A DNA stretch of 64,000 bases from Pomphorhynchus laevis. Its lineage: Eukaryota; Acanthocephala; Palaeacanthocephala; Echinorhynchida; Pomphorhynchidae. Shown one piece after another: positions 41,795 through 51,599 of the stretch (within the stretch, counting starts at the first letter, position 1; each line of letters starts with the position of its first letter). A model generated the notes under the pieces. The model was not told the DNA's origin. It was given only the letters and a program-made list of their open reading frames with translations, and did no database searches. Where the stretch lies: assembly GCA_012934845.2 (NCBI GenBank), contig WNNJ02000831.1, positions 1-64,000 of the forward strand, in the 5' to 3' direction. The position numbers were made by a program, and so were the translations under genes.

Positions 41795-42620
41795 TTATAG
41801 CTGACTTATTTTTAAGCTTTATATAACATGAATTTGTTCATAACTGTTTGAAAAATAAATCTAAATTATATAAAGATATGAAATATAAGTTTTCGATATA
41901 TTGATGATATATGTGTATTTAACTCTAATAGTATTTAGCTAAAAGGTGAACAAATTTATGAAGGTAGCCTTTAACAGTATTTATCTAGATATGAACATCG
42001 AATTAACTTTAATTAAAAAAATTTAAGATAATTATTATATTTAAAAAAAGTAATAATTACTAAATAAAATCAATAATTATTTAATTAAATAATAAGATTT
42101 AAGCTTTCGTTACAAATTATATAACAAAAGGTGTTATATAATTTATATAATACTTTTTATTATATAATAAAATGTGTTCCAATGGGAGTTAATAGTCGCT
42201 CAATTATAACTGACTAATTTTTGTTTTATTAAAACAAAAATTAAATACATAGATTAAATACATAGACTCAGTTAGCTGATTTGATTCGCTACTAATGACG
42301 CTCAGACCGCTGATTGTAAGCTATTGGACCCAATAACTGAAGACGAGAAACGAGTTAAAGACATATTTGCAGTGATTTGTTTTTTTTTGCTTGTTGACTT
42401 ATTTTTCTTCGTTTCTTATCTTGTTTCTTATTCAGGCAAAATAGCCTTATGGCTAAGCCTTGTAAGAATAATAATAAATATATGAAATATATGTTTCGAT
42501 ATATTGATGATATTTTTATTCAAAAGGCGAACAAATTCATCCAGGTAGCTTCATTCTTAATTAAACCAATATCAATAGCTAATATTGATGATAAAATAAA
42601 ATCAAACTATTAAGGGTAAA
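41795..42620 (+). mobile_element. Cluster of small, diverged Naiad fragments
   Basis: 41797-42010 (GACTTATTTTTAAGCTTTAT, then GATATATTGATGATATATGT), 42165-42290 (CCAATGGGAGTTAATAGTCG, and the terminus CTCAGTTAGCTGATTTGATT) and 42470-42600 (YIDD-region piece). All carry many changes and are older than the 42.7-kb copy. Confidence 0.6.
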
Positions 42621-42629
42621 ATATATAAA

Positions 42630-44020
42630 TTAACAAAATAATTAAATAATTAAAACATACTTCAAAAAATATTGCAAGGTAACGAAATTAATAACGATCC
42701 AATAAAACCTAGGTTCATATGTAATGCTTTTAAATGTAGATTGAAACCTCTTTCTGTTTATATGAATAAAATACTTAAAGTAATTAAAGCACACTTAAAA
42801 AAATATTGTAAAGTAATCGAAATTAATACTGGTATAAAACACTATTTCAGTATTAATTCTACAAAAGAATTTTTAGAACAGGCAAAAGGAATAAATTTTC
42901 AAAATATAAATACATACGATTTTAGTACGCTTTATACAAATCTAGATTTAGTAGATATTAAAGAAGCGTTAGTAAAATTAATTAATCTTATATTCGGAAA
43001 AAGATATACATATATATGTTATAATAATTATAACGCCTATCTAACAAAAATTAAACCATCAAGTAAATATAAATATATGGATAAAATTGAATTAATAGAA
43101 TCCTTAAATATTTTGATAAATCAAAATTATTTAAAAGTAGGGACATCTATATTTAGACAAGTAAAAGGTGTTCCAATGGGTGGTAATAGTAGCCCAATTA
43201 TAGCTGACTTATTTTTAAGCTTTATAGAATATGAATTTGTTCATAACTGTGTAAAAACTAAATCTAAACAATATAAATATATGAAATATATGTTTCGATA
43301 CATTGATGATATATGTGTATTTAATTCTAATAATTTTTATTCAATTAGTGAACAAATTTATCCAGAAAGCCTTATTCTTAACAAAACCAATATTAATGAT
43401 AAAGAAGGTGTATATCTAGATATGAACATTAAATTAACATTAACTAAAACTACTATTAATTTATATCGTAAAGATGACATATTTAAATTTACAAGAAACA
43501 TATTTTTGCATGAGCATTCATGCATACCATATAATATAAAATATAATACATTAAATAATGAAATTTTAAGAATTGCAACAATATGTAATGATATTGGCTT
43601 TCTTCAAAATCATTTAAATAATTTAATAGATACATATTTTAAACTAGGTTACTATAAAAATAACATCAAGCAGAAAATAGAATAAATTTAAACTCTTAAG
43701 TGGCAAATTTTTATGGATGGATAATAAATAATATACTTTGTATTAGAATAAGATACTAGATAGTTATTTCAGAGGAAATACATCATTAGCATGTATTTGG
43801 CCCCGCTGCTATGTTGGGTAGAGGAGTTAGGGGCCGAAACCTGATAGCATATCAGTTCCTCCTGATGACCTCTAATTCTTATTCTGATACAACGTCTGTT
43901 ATTTATTAGTCAATTCATAAAAATTGACTTTTATTTTAAATTTTATTTTTTTATTTCAACTTGATAAAAATCTTAATTATTTAATTATTATTTTATTTTA
44001 TTTTATTAAATTTCATATTG
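42630..44020 (+). mobile_element. Young Naiad-type PLE copy, RT palm to tail
   Basis: 5'-truncated within the RT. Its 337-aa frame (42672-43685) runs from PRFICNAFKCRLKPLSVYMN through motif A (YDFSTLYTNLDL), motif B (KGVPMGGNSSPI), motif C (FRYIDDICVF) to KLGYYKNNIKQKI, the longest uninterrupted RT palm-to-thumb in the window. A ~30-base deletion then joins it to the C-terminal KLLSGKFLWMDNK segment. The tail contains the structured block (43771-43873), then AT-rich sequence to about 44020 without the terminal motif. Confidence 0.88.
43771..43873 (+). ncRNA. Naiad-tail structured RNA, third intact copy
   Basis: Identical in layout to 35748-35850. The only visible difference in the helices is CATATCAG for CATAGCAG, which weakens the CTGCTATG pairing. 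Confidence 0.55.
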
Positions 44021-44039
44021 TTTTATATGGTAGCATTCA

Positions 44040-44148
44040 TGCATACCAGATCCATAAAGATACCAGATCCATACCAGATCCTATGCTTATGGATTATACC
44101 AGATCCATAAGCATTTAGAAATCTCTTATAAAAGAGATTTCTAAATGC
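44040..44148. repeat. Short tandem repeat followed by a perfect hairpin
   Basis: Four copies of an ACCAGATCCATA-like unit (44043-44108) lead into a hairpin with ~17-bp arms (GCATTTAGAAATCTCTT and complement, 44111-44148). No coding sequence. Confidence 0.7.
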
Positions 44149-44219
44149 TTGAATTTGTATGAGACGATGATTCCTCAAATAATGATGAAAAATAGATTAA
44201 AAAACTTTCAAACCATATC

Positions 44220-44312
44220 ACTATTTTAAATAATTTAATAAATACATACTTTAAACTAAGTTACTATGAAAATAAACCGGAAAGTAGTAAAATATATAAA
44301 TCAACACAATAT
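44220..44312 (+). mobile_element. Naiad-type RT C-terminal scrap
   Basis: AATAATTTAATAAATACATA, then AGTAAAATATATAAATCAAC: the segment before the RT C-terminus, diverged. Confidence 0.6.
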
Positions 44313-44314
44313 TG

Positions 44315-44461
44315 ATAATTATTTGAGCTGGATCAAAGAAAAGAGGTAATTATTTTTGATATTTCGCTAACTCAGTTTTCAATTTTCTGAAGATGTTAAC
44401 AGAAATTAGCGAAATATCAAAAATAATTTTCTCTTTTCTTTGATCCAGCTCCAATAATTAT
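44315..44461. mobile_element. Fold-back element whose loop is a hammerhead-like unit
   Basis: Inverted arms of ~56 bp (44315-44370 and 44406-44461) share GAGCTGGATCAAAGAAAAGA and TTTTTGATATTTCGCTAA. The right arm's inner end continues from CTGAAGA-T-GTTAAC...TTAGC-GAAATATC (44387-44418), the same unit as in the tandem pair at 11.2-11.3 kb. Confidence 0.65.
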
Positions 44462-44464
44462 TTG

Positions 44465-45460
44465 CCGATAACGGATCATTATCAACTATTTAAAATTTAA
44501 AAGTTTAAAATACATTCAAAAATTAAAAAATTACTTTAGAAAAAGGTTCCTAACAAATCTGATTAATATATGTTGATGACTTGTGTCAACCGAGAAGCGA
44601 TGGATTCCTCGAATGTTAATTTTTGAAAAAAACTTAACATTTAAACAATGATTCAAAGATGGTCATTTTTATCGACAAAATACATACACACTTTATAACA
44701 ATTATTCTATTGGATTTTATAGTTTATAGAATCTGTATTTATGACAAGAAATAAACGCGATATGTTCTCTCTACGATAAAATACATTGATATCTTGTATT
44801 AATTATATAAAAAATTATAACAAATTATAAAAAAATAATTAAATTTTTTGAAATATTTATTTTTAATTCTTCAATATCTGAGTTTCTGCAACTAGACAGA
44901 ATATTATCATTGCAATTACTTGTCTGTGTTCTTATCTATGTGAAGATGATATATATTTGATTTAGTCTCACAAAAGCTGAAACCGCTCAACCTGAGAGGA
45001 TATTTATTTTTGTTTGTAATTGAGTTACGGCTTCGGTTTAAATAATATTTCATTTTACTTCAATGCTACCCGCTAAGCGTTTAATGAGGATTCATGCTGA
45101 TTTTTCAAGATAACAGGGGATAAAAACACGAAGGAACTGGACGAATCATCTTCTTAAGAAATTATGCGTTCATAAATTTTGGAGTGATTGAAATCGGCGG
45201 ATTACGAGTGATGGGAGGAAACACGTTTGTTTAAAACACAGGCGTCAATAAATATCCCATTCCTCCTATCGTCGAATAGACACTGTTATGTCAGACCAGG
45301 CGTCTAGATCCATTTATGTGGATATATTCTGTGTTCTTATCTACGTGAACAGAATATAAAAGATAAAAATATAAATCTTAAACTCAAGTGGAAAATGCAA
45401 GAATAAAATCATACAGAAAATCGTTAAATAGTTAAATATTAAAATATCTTTAATATAAGA
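44465..45460. other. Intergenic; one 380-bp segment between direct repeats
   Basis: TCTGTGTTCTTATCTAYGTGAA occurs at about 44922 and 45320. The sequence between has more even base composition and short open runs (MLPAKRLMRIHADFSR; IFLRNYAFINFGVIEIGGLR) in different frames. Possibly a decayed insertion with a target duplication; family unknown. Confidence 0.35.
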
Positions 45461-45464
45461 TAAG

Positions 45465-45650
45465 CATTCATGCATACCATATAATATAAAATATAATACA
45501 TTAAATAATGAAATTTTAAGAATTGCAACAATATGTAATGATATTGGCTTTCTTCAAAATCATTTAAATAATTTAATAGATACATATTTTAAACTAGGTT
45601 ACTATAAAAATATCATCAAACAGAAAATAGTAAAATATATAAATCAACTA
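45465..45650 (+). mobile_element. Naiad-type RT C-terminal fragment
   Basis: Near-identical to 43.52-43.68 kb (GCATTCATGCATACCATATA, then CTTCAAAATCATTTAAATAA, TATAAAAATATCATCAAACA). No tail. Confidence 0.85.
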
Positions 45651-45659
45651 ATAGCTAAA

Positions 45660-46850
45660 TATTAGTTATATCAACTTGAATTGATGATAACCGAGGTATA
45701 TATCTAGATATGAAATTTATAATGATACATCGAAATTTAAAGAGTTTGTTTGAAAATGTTAACATTAAAAGAAATGCAAGCAGGTATGATCCAAATAAAT
45801 TCCAACTTCATAATGAGTAACTTTGACTTATTGAGTCAAAGTTATAGGGAATGAATATTGTCAAAAGGGAATGGCTAGAAATATTTACATTATAAAGAGA
45901 TTTTCAATATATTTAAACAGACGTTTGATTTTGTCAAGTAAATCCAAGTTTTTCAATTTTATAATTACAGACGTGTATTTGAAAATGTTTTAGAATATCC
46001 GTATTGTTAATTACACATTATGAACATATGTTTTAATTGCCATTGGAAGGATATTAGAGTTAACGATAAAAATTGTGATTTGTTTTGAATTTTTAAATGT
46101 TCATGTATCCATCTCCAGTTTCTTTATTAATTTCATTATTTTACTGTATAATTCTGCATCGTCTTCTCGTTTCAATACATTGAAATGTTACCGGCAGATA
46201 AGAATTTTCTTTTTATGTGATCTAATTAGCAAAATTGCATTTGATAGAACACTAACTAACTGATATGGATTAATTAAAAAGAATTTTCGATGGCATCCTC
46301 TATATGTAAAAGTGCCGATAAGCTTATTGACGAGATAGCAATGACAGCGTTTCACGTCTTACATTTGTATTTCCGTTTTTAAAATAGTCTTTGACTGGTA
46401 CTATGAATTTTACTTTTCAAATGAAGATTAAATGTTTGCTGTTTTCGATTAACTTGAAATAATAATTCTTATCTTAAATATCAAGTAAGTAAGATTATTT
46501 ATTTGGAGTACTATTGAATCCTTTACAGAGTGTGCACCTGATAACGTCGGCATCATTGAATATGTCAGACAAATTTACATTTTGACCAAATATTCCCCTG
46601 TTACATTAGGAAAATCTTTGAACAGTTAGAAATAGAATACCAAAGGACATTAAATCTTTCATACTAAGAATTCAGAATTATTAATTCCGAAAAATAAACA
46701 TTTGAGGTAAAAAATTCAGGAGAAATTTATTTAAAAAATACAAGCATTTGATAAAAAATGATATGTAAATGCGTATAACCAAATTTATTATAAAAACTTG
46801 ATATTTAGATCTGAACGTTTACGGCCAATCAATTCATATAATTACATTTA
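45660..46850. other. Intergenic AT-rich DNA
   Basis: Short frames only; no feature supported. Confidence 0.5.
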
Positions 46851-46855
46851 TCGTG

Positions 46856-47182
46856 GATTATGCTAGTAGTCCAAAAGTTCCAACTCCACTGCATTCAACA
46901 CCGAAAAGGAAACATTCCTCAAATCAATACCAAACATGTATTGAGCATTGTTCATTGAAACGACGGAAAACTGGCAAAAATCAGCAGATAGTGTTCAATG
47001 ACCAGACATATATGAAATTAAACGTGGATTATCAAAATGAAATACCACCGATAGATTTTAACAACAATGAAATGATAAAGACTCGTAAAAAAATATTGAC
47101 TGAAAAGAAAATTTGTTGCAGAAAGAAACTGGTACATCTTAAATATTGCTATTTTCCTTTCCAAATTCTATGTGAATTGTGA
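46856..47182 (+). CDS. Exon-like ORF, basic S/T-P-rich, unrecognised
   Basis: The frame opens without an ATG, so it would begin as a spliced exon. The peptide has several proline-directed sites (SSPK, PTP, STPKRK) and basic clusters (PKRKH and, ~20 residues on, LKRRKTGK) resembling a bipartite nuclear signal, then a polar region (VFNDQTYMKLNVDYQNEIPP) and a lysine-rich end. This fits a nuclear phosphoprotein, but no domain is recognised. It ends at 47182. Confidence 0.3.
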   Translation, partial: DYASSPKVPTPLHSTPKRKHSSNQYQTCIEHCSLKRRKTGKNQQIVFNDQTYMKLNVDYQNEIPPIDFNNNEMIKTRKKILTEKKICCRKKLVHLKYCYFPFQILCEL

Positions 47183-47189
47183 TTTTTAA

Positions 47190-47950
47190 TTGCTGTTTTA
47201 AGAATGTGGAAAAAAAAACATTTTTATTTTAATTACATTCTATTGAATAAAATATATAAAATATTAGAAAACTTTCCTATATGTCATATAGGAGAGTTTC
47301 AAATTCTATTGCCAAATGTATCATTTGGCAATAAAAAGTTAACGTTTACAATCAAAATCATCTTTATCTAATAGCTTATTAGATAAAGATTCTTATTCAA
47401 GATTATTACTGCCTGCTATGTAGTTATAATAATTTAATATTTAAATATATTTAAATATTTTATACTATTTAAGTATTTCTATATTATTGCTGTATTTATG
47501 TAGTGATTATTTGTATAATTTATACAAATAAAATATTAGAAATATTTACAAATATTACAAATATTTATATAACATTATGCCATTCTTGAGTTGAAGCTGT
47601 TACTATCTGATCTTGCATCTAATAGTCTTTTATAGCAAACAAATCTCATATAAAATTGGATTATCATCATTGCGGTAATCACATGATGTGTAGGTGGATT
47701 AGTCGATTGATGTGTATCAAAATCTATTCATTTATTTATATTTTATAATCAAATAAAACAAAGTGTGACAACCTTTAATTGCAGTGACATTTTTAAAAAA
47801 TAAAAAATATTACTCATTTACTAAAGAGTATTTTAAGCATTTTAAATAAATATTTGCAAAAGTTTAAAAATGTTGCAGTTGGTGATGAACTTGTAATGAT
47901 TTAATAACTAAAATGTTATAATTTTATCAATTCTTTCATATTTTCTACTA
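47190..47950. repeat. Intergenic with three consecutive hairpins
   Basis: Within 47270-47392: TTTCCTATATG/CATATAGGAGA, ATTGCCAAATG/CATTTGGCAAT (loop TAT) and TTTATCTAATAG/TATTAGATAAA. Three adjacent, unrelated hairpins with short loops; no gene. The remainder is AT-rich. Confidence 0.55.
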
Positions 47951-47954
47951 GATA

Positions 47955-48250
47955 GTAGCTATATCTACTTGGCTGGCTGCTCCAATAGTGTAGATATACA
48001 ATGTGGTATATTACTTTCGTAGATATAGCGTTGTAGATATCGCGTTGAATCGAGATAAAGACGTCTTGAGTTCGAATCCGATCAGCCCAGTGTACAGAGT
48101 ATGCAGATAATAAGGGCCAGAACGTGAAATGTAGGTCCGGGTCAGCAGCTGATGAGACCCACTCAGGCTGATTAGTAGCGTCCTGCTGTATCAAAATAGA
48201 AACAATACATGTGAAGATAATATCGTGCCACAATCAGAAGAATTTAAGCT
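47955..48250 (+). mobile_element. tRNA-related SINE with type I hammerhead-like 3' part
   Basis: tRNA-like head (GATATCGCGTTGAATC, B-box GAGTTCGAATCCGATC at about 48070-48085), then CAGAACGTGAAATGTAGG, then CAGCAG (48143-48148), CTGATGA (48149-48155), GACCCACTCAGGC (stem II region), GATTA in place of GAAAC, TAGCGTC and CTGCTG (48183-48188), which closes stem I. The 64-base end repeats after the next PLE scrap. The ribozyme is damaged at the GAAA box. Confidence 0.6.
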
Positions 48251-48427
48251 CTCTTGCACGGTGGGGTCTCCTTGTAAACGCGACTGTGAATTAGTCGTTT
48301 TCCTAAGTTTCTAGAATTCCCATGAACTATTCGGACATCAAGATTGCATCGTCAAGGTTGCGCTGTATCAAAAAAAATAACAATACATGTGAGGATAATA
48401 TCGTACCATAACCAAAAGAATTTAAGC
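48187..48427. repeat. ~63-bp direct repeats flanking a PLE scrap
   Basis: 48187-48249 and 48364-48427 share CAATACATGTGA, GATAATATCGT and AGAATTTAAGC (about 85% identical). Between them 48250-48357 is the reverse of 61.19-61.28 kb, the canonical PLE between RT and GIY-YIG (AAGTTTCTAGAATT, CATGAACTAT, CGGACATCAAG). Confidence 0.65.
48250..48357 (-). mobile_element. Canonical PLE inter-domain scrap
   Basis: Reverse complement matches 61190-61285 with several substitutions (GACTAATTTGCAGTCG region diverged). Too short to code for anything. Confidence 0.6.
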
Positions 48428-48491
48428 ACACAGATGCAATAGAGTTAAATTTATATTTATATTAATCCATGAGTCAGAATGTGTATTTTTG

Positions 48492-48869
48492 ATCAATACT
48501 TTTATGATGCCAGATTATTTAATAATCCACCTTTAAATGACACATTAACAATTGCTATTGCCGCAGTGGAAGATTATTCGAATCGCGTAAGAATTCTTGC
48601 TAAATTTGAATTTGTATCGGTCGTGTATCCCTGTTCTTTTGCCAAATGATTCCACATTTGAATATGATCGTAATAATATCAAATCACTAGATTTAAATGA
48701 AGAAACAAAGAAAATTGTTAATTTCGCAGTGGGTGTTGCTCTGTTTAATGATTTTATAAAGCATTCGGATCCGATAGTAATGTTAACCAGTTCTACAAAT
48801 ACTCAAGGTTACCAGGATGTTATTCATATAATAACAGAGTGGGAAGATGATATTAATGACTATTCTTAG
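48492..48869 (+). pseudogene. Pyruvate-kinase-like C-terminal domain fragment
   Basis: One frame (48492-48603) reads ARLFNNPPLNDTLTIAIAAV and EDYSNRVRIL, like the TE..AIAAVEAS helix of pyruvate kinase. A second frame (48597-48869) reads LNLYRSCIPVLLPNDS, KKIVNFAVGVALFNDFIKHS, DPIVMLTSSTNTQGYQDVIH, like HLYRGV.P.L ... FAV..A...G.I..GD.V...T....G.T.... of the same domain. About 45 residues normally between the two are missing, so this is either a decayed copy or has an unusual intron. Pyruvate kinase makes ATP from phosphoenolpyruvate in glycolysis; the catalytic barrel is not here. The second part is repeated inverted at 63746-63976. Confidence 0.45.
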
Positions 48870-48899
48870 ATTATATTTTGGAAAATATTTGTTTGAATT

Positions 48900-50030
48900 C
48901 ACAGCCTTTCTTTATAGAGTAATAGGAAATGTCTTAAATATGCAAATACATTATTTAGATTGTAATATCATAATGCCAGAAAATAACCACTTAGTTAGCG
49001 GATAAGTTAGTTAAATACCAAATTTGTTTTTATTTATTTTCGTATTACTAAACTATGATTAACTTGATTACTGTAGTTGATTGTTAATAAAATTTGACTA
49101 TTTTTATAAAAACATTTAATTGTTGATTAATTCAAAGAGCTAGCAACTTTACTAAATATTCGGTTCTTTGAAATGATAAACTTTCGAAAATCTTCATGAT
49201 AAGCGATCTGTCCGAATAAAGTGACTTTAGCTCAACAAATAGAATCAATATCATGATTGTCAATATGCCACTTCACCTGCTAAATGTATCAGCAGGACTT
49301 GTATCTTACACTATCATGTCTTAGAGAGCATTCTATGCAAATGGTAATGAATTGATTGCGGGATTCACTTTCGACAAAAACAATGCGTTATATCTAATTA
49401 GGCAATTGATGACAAGTGCTTTTTGCTAAAAACTATTCGGCATAGTGGTCACTTAAGAATGTGCCTCTTTGCCGTAGTCGTTGCTCGTAATTTGATATCT
49501 ATTTCTTCTTAAAACGAGCACATTATCTCAATTGGCTAAGATTTAAATCAATGCGAAAAATATTGGGATGCTGTGAAAATTGTCTTAAAGTGAAAGATTA
49601 CATAAACACCTTAAAAGAATAGCTTATCTTAAATTTATCTCACTTTTAATTCGAGAAGATTCAAATTGTGCAAACGAGGAGGAGAACGGACAACGCTTTT
49701 CCTAAATGTGAGGAAGAACATTTAGATAGCACGCAGTGAACTAAGAAACAGCTTTTAAACTAACTGTTTGACTACAATTGTTGTCGATGCATTTCGATAA
49801 GGATGCGTTAGACATTTGAATATTCATCATTAGTATTTTTACTTTTTAGATACAAAATAAACAATTTCAATAATGAAATATTCTTAAAATCGTAATAATT
49901 TTGTAATTCGCAAAATTTAATTGCTGAATTAAAAGACTGTTAATGCCTTTGACATAAATTGAATTTGAATGAAGAATGCAACGGTGTGATAATATTTAAA
50001 TTTGAAGTTTGCTGGCAAAAACCACCACAA
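48900..50030. other. Unassigned DNA inside the inverted duplication
   Basis: No clear gene. Short open runs (e.g. FYANGNELIAGFTFDKNNAL at about 49.33 kb) hint at former exons. Both arms carry the same sequence. Confidence 0.4.
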
Positions 50031-50034
50031 AATT

Positions 50035-50274
50035 TATTTAACCGAATATTTTGATGACTAGCTGGCATTATCTTCAGCAATCTGAAATGTTAATAAAGGC
50101 ACAAAGGTGTACACGTTAACATAAAAAGAAGAAAAATGTCAAAACATAACAGGAAGGAAAACCATCGCCAATCTCGTCAACCCTGCTATGCAATACCACC
50201 CAAGATGAGGTGATATCCATCCTTCTCATTCAATTTCGGCATGAGATCGCGGATGAACAGTGATTCAAGAATCT
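50035..50274 (-). mobile_element. Canonical PLE 3' tail (minus strand)
   Basis: On the minus strand: the ILESLFI..DLMPKLNEKDGYHL coding end, then ACATTTTTCTTCTTTTTATG and the hammerhead-like CTGAAGATAATGCCAGCTAG region (50051-50078, stem strand mutated), then TATTCGGTTAAATAAATTTT and GTTTTTGCCAGCAAACTT. 5'-truncated at 50274, exactly at the inner edge of the inverted duplication. Confidence 0.75.
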
Positions 50275-50405
50275 TCCATGGAGTGTGTACCAACGCTGGT
50301 GAGTATAATAAACCCTAATCAATTTTTTAATTTCCAGTGATCGACAAGTCGCAAATGCTGTTGTTGCCTCTAATTTTATTTTGCCTGAATTTTTAAGCTT
50401 AAAGT
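50275..50405 (+). pseudogene. Host exon pair fragment with a 39-nt intron
   Basis: GTGAGTATAATAAACC...TTTCCAG (about 50301-50339) is an ideal 39-nt intron. Joined across it, one frame reads SVYQRCDRQVANAVVASNFI, LPEFLSLKFQY and a stop. The left side abuts a PLE tail. Family unknown. It fits the intron size of the proven genes, so this is probably a severed gene end. Confidence 0.35.
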
Positions 50406-50409
50406 TTCA

Positions 50410-50810
50410 ATATTGATAATTACTTAAATCGACGGAGACCCTGTTTTTGGAGAAATATCACAAATTCGTTTGAAAAAGCGCCATTAAATGTTATCAACTA
50501 GATCTTGTTACAAGTTCTGCCAAATAACTGAAATTCTGTAAGTAATTATATGTGACAGCATCGAAAAATATCGTAAGGCAACATCAAACAAAAGTCTGCA
50601 TAACTGTGGAACATTATGACGTGATTCTGTGACGCCATCAGAATCCTGATTACTTACTCTTGTAAATGTTTTCCAAGACTACTAGGTTGATAATAGTACG
50701 AACAAATATCTGAACGATTTACAAATATTTGCTTATTTGACTTGATTTCAAATATTTGAAAGGTTTGCTTTACTATTATGAGTGCCCATTCACAGTTTAC
50801 TTCTGAGAAA
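50410..50810. other. Intergenic
   Basis: No feature recognised. Confidence 0.45.
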
Positions 50811-50811
50811 T

Positions 50812-51593
50812 TCAAAACTTTAAGTCCGTTAGAGCAGAAATGATTAATGTTTGAGGATTGATATAGGAAATTGTATTTTGATCAGACTGAATTTTGATGT
50901 TTAACAGAAATTTTATTATTTGCCGTATCTTAAAGAGTATTTGAATATAATAATGTGCATTAAAGCCACTGATATTATGATGTGTTTGGACAGGTCGATT
51001 TTCGATAAGATTAATGAAAATTTTATCACACGAAATTAGAGACGGACGAAAGTAGCAGGCAACTATAAAGAAATAATAGGTTTTAAACGCTAAACATAAG
51101 TATGCCTCATAAACATACCATTCCGAGAATCGATCATTTAGACCTATTAGTATTTTATCATAAGGTTTACCACACGATTTACATTTAGCAAACAGTTTAA
51201 TATATCGAAATCCCGGAATCGTTATTGTATCAGTGCAAAACGACAAAGGTTTTATAACCGGCATTTAGAAGTAATTTCAAACCTTTTACATTATGTAATA
51301 CGAAATTGAATTTGCAACTGTTCAAATAATTAGATTGTAATGTCGATACAAGGTTAGATTCAATCTACGATTTTGATAGGATATTCTTGGGATGTAAACC
51401 TTGAATCGACAAACTTGATTGTCACTCGGACGAAACATGATCGGCCGAAGTATATGAAGAAGAATTTACGTTTTGACAAATAGAAACACCCTCCATACAT
51501 GTGCTTAACGAAGTTGAAAAAATGCGATCGCCACAAACAAAGTAACGTGTTATACGGTATTTCGATTGAATGATGCCAAATTATTGGATTCAA
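50812..51593 (-). CDS. Two adjacent minus-strand frames, possible host gene
   Basis: 51360-51593 (77 aa, HFFNFVKHMYGGCFYLSKRK, FVRVTIKFVDSRF) and 50812-51264 (150 aa, GFRYIKLFAKCKSCGKPYDK, NDRFSEWYVYEAYLCLAFKT) lie 95 bases apart on one strand in sequence that is less AT-rich than the surroundings. A CxxC pair (CKSCGKPYDK) could bind zinc. No clear splice pair joins them and I recognise no family. They may be exons of one gene or shadows. Confidence 0.3.
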
Positions 51594-51599
51594 ATGTTG

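Larger units (their letters stand above)
48615..50274. repeat. Left arm of a large inverted duplication
   Basis: Reverse complement of 62341-64000 over its full 1660 bases with no net length change and only scattered substitutions. It includes the pyruvate-kinase-like frame, ~1.1 kb of unassigned sequence and, at the inner end, a canonical PLE tail (50035-50274). The 64000 window edge cuts the right arm, so the true repeat may be longer. Confidence 0.9.

Noticed and set aside
44040-44110. CRISPR-like array in the ACCAGATCCATA repeats
   Set aside because: Units are short, unevenly spaced with no unique spacers, and the DNA is clearly eukaryotic.
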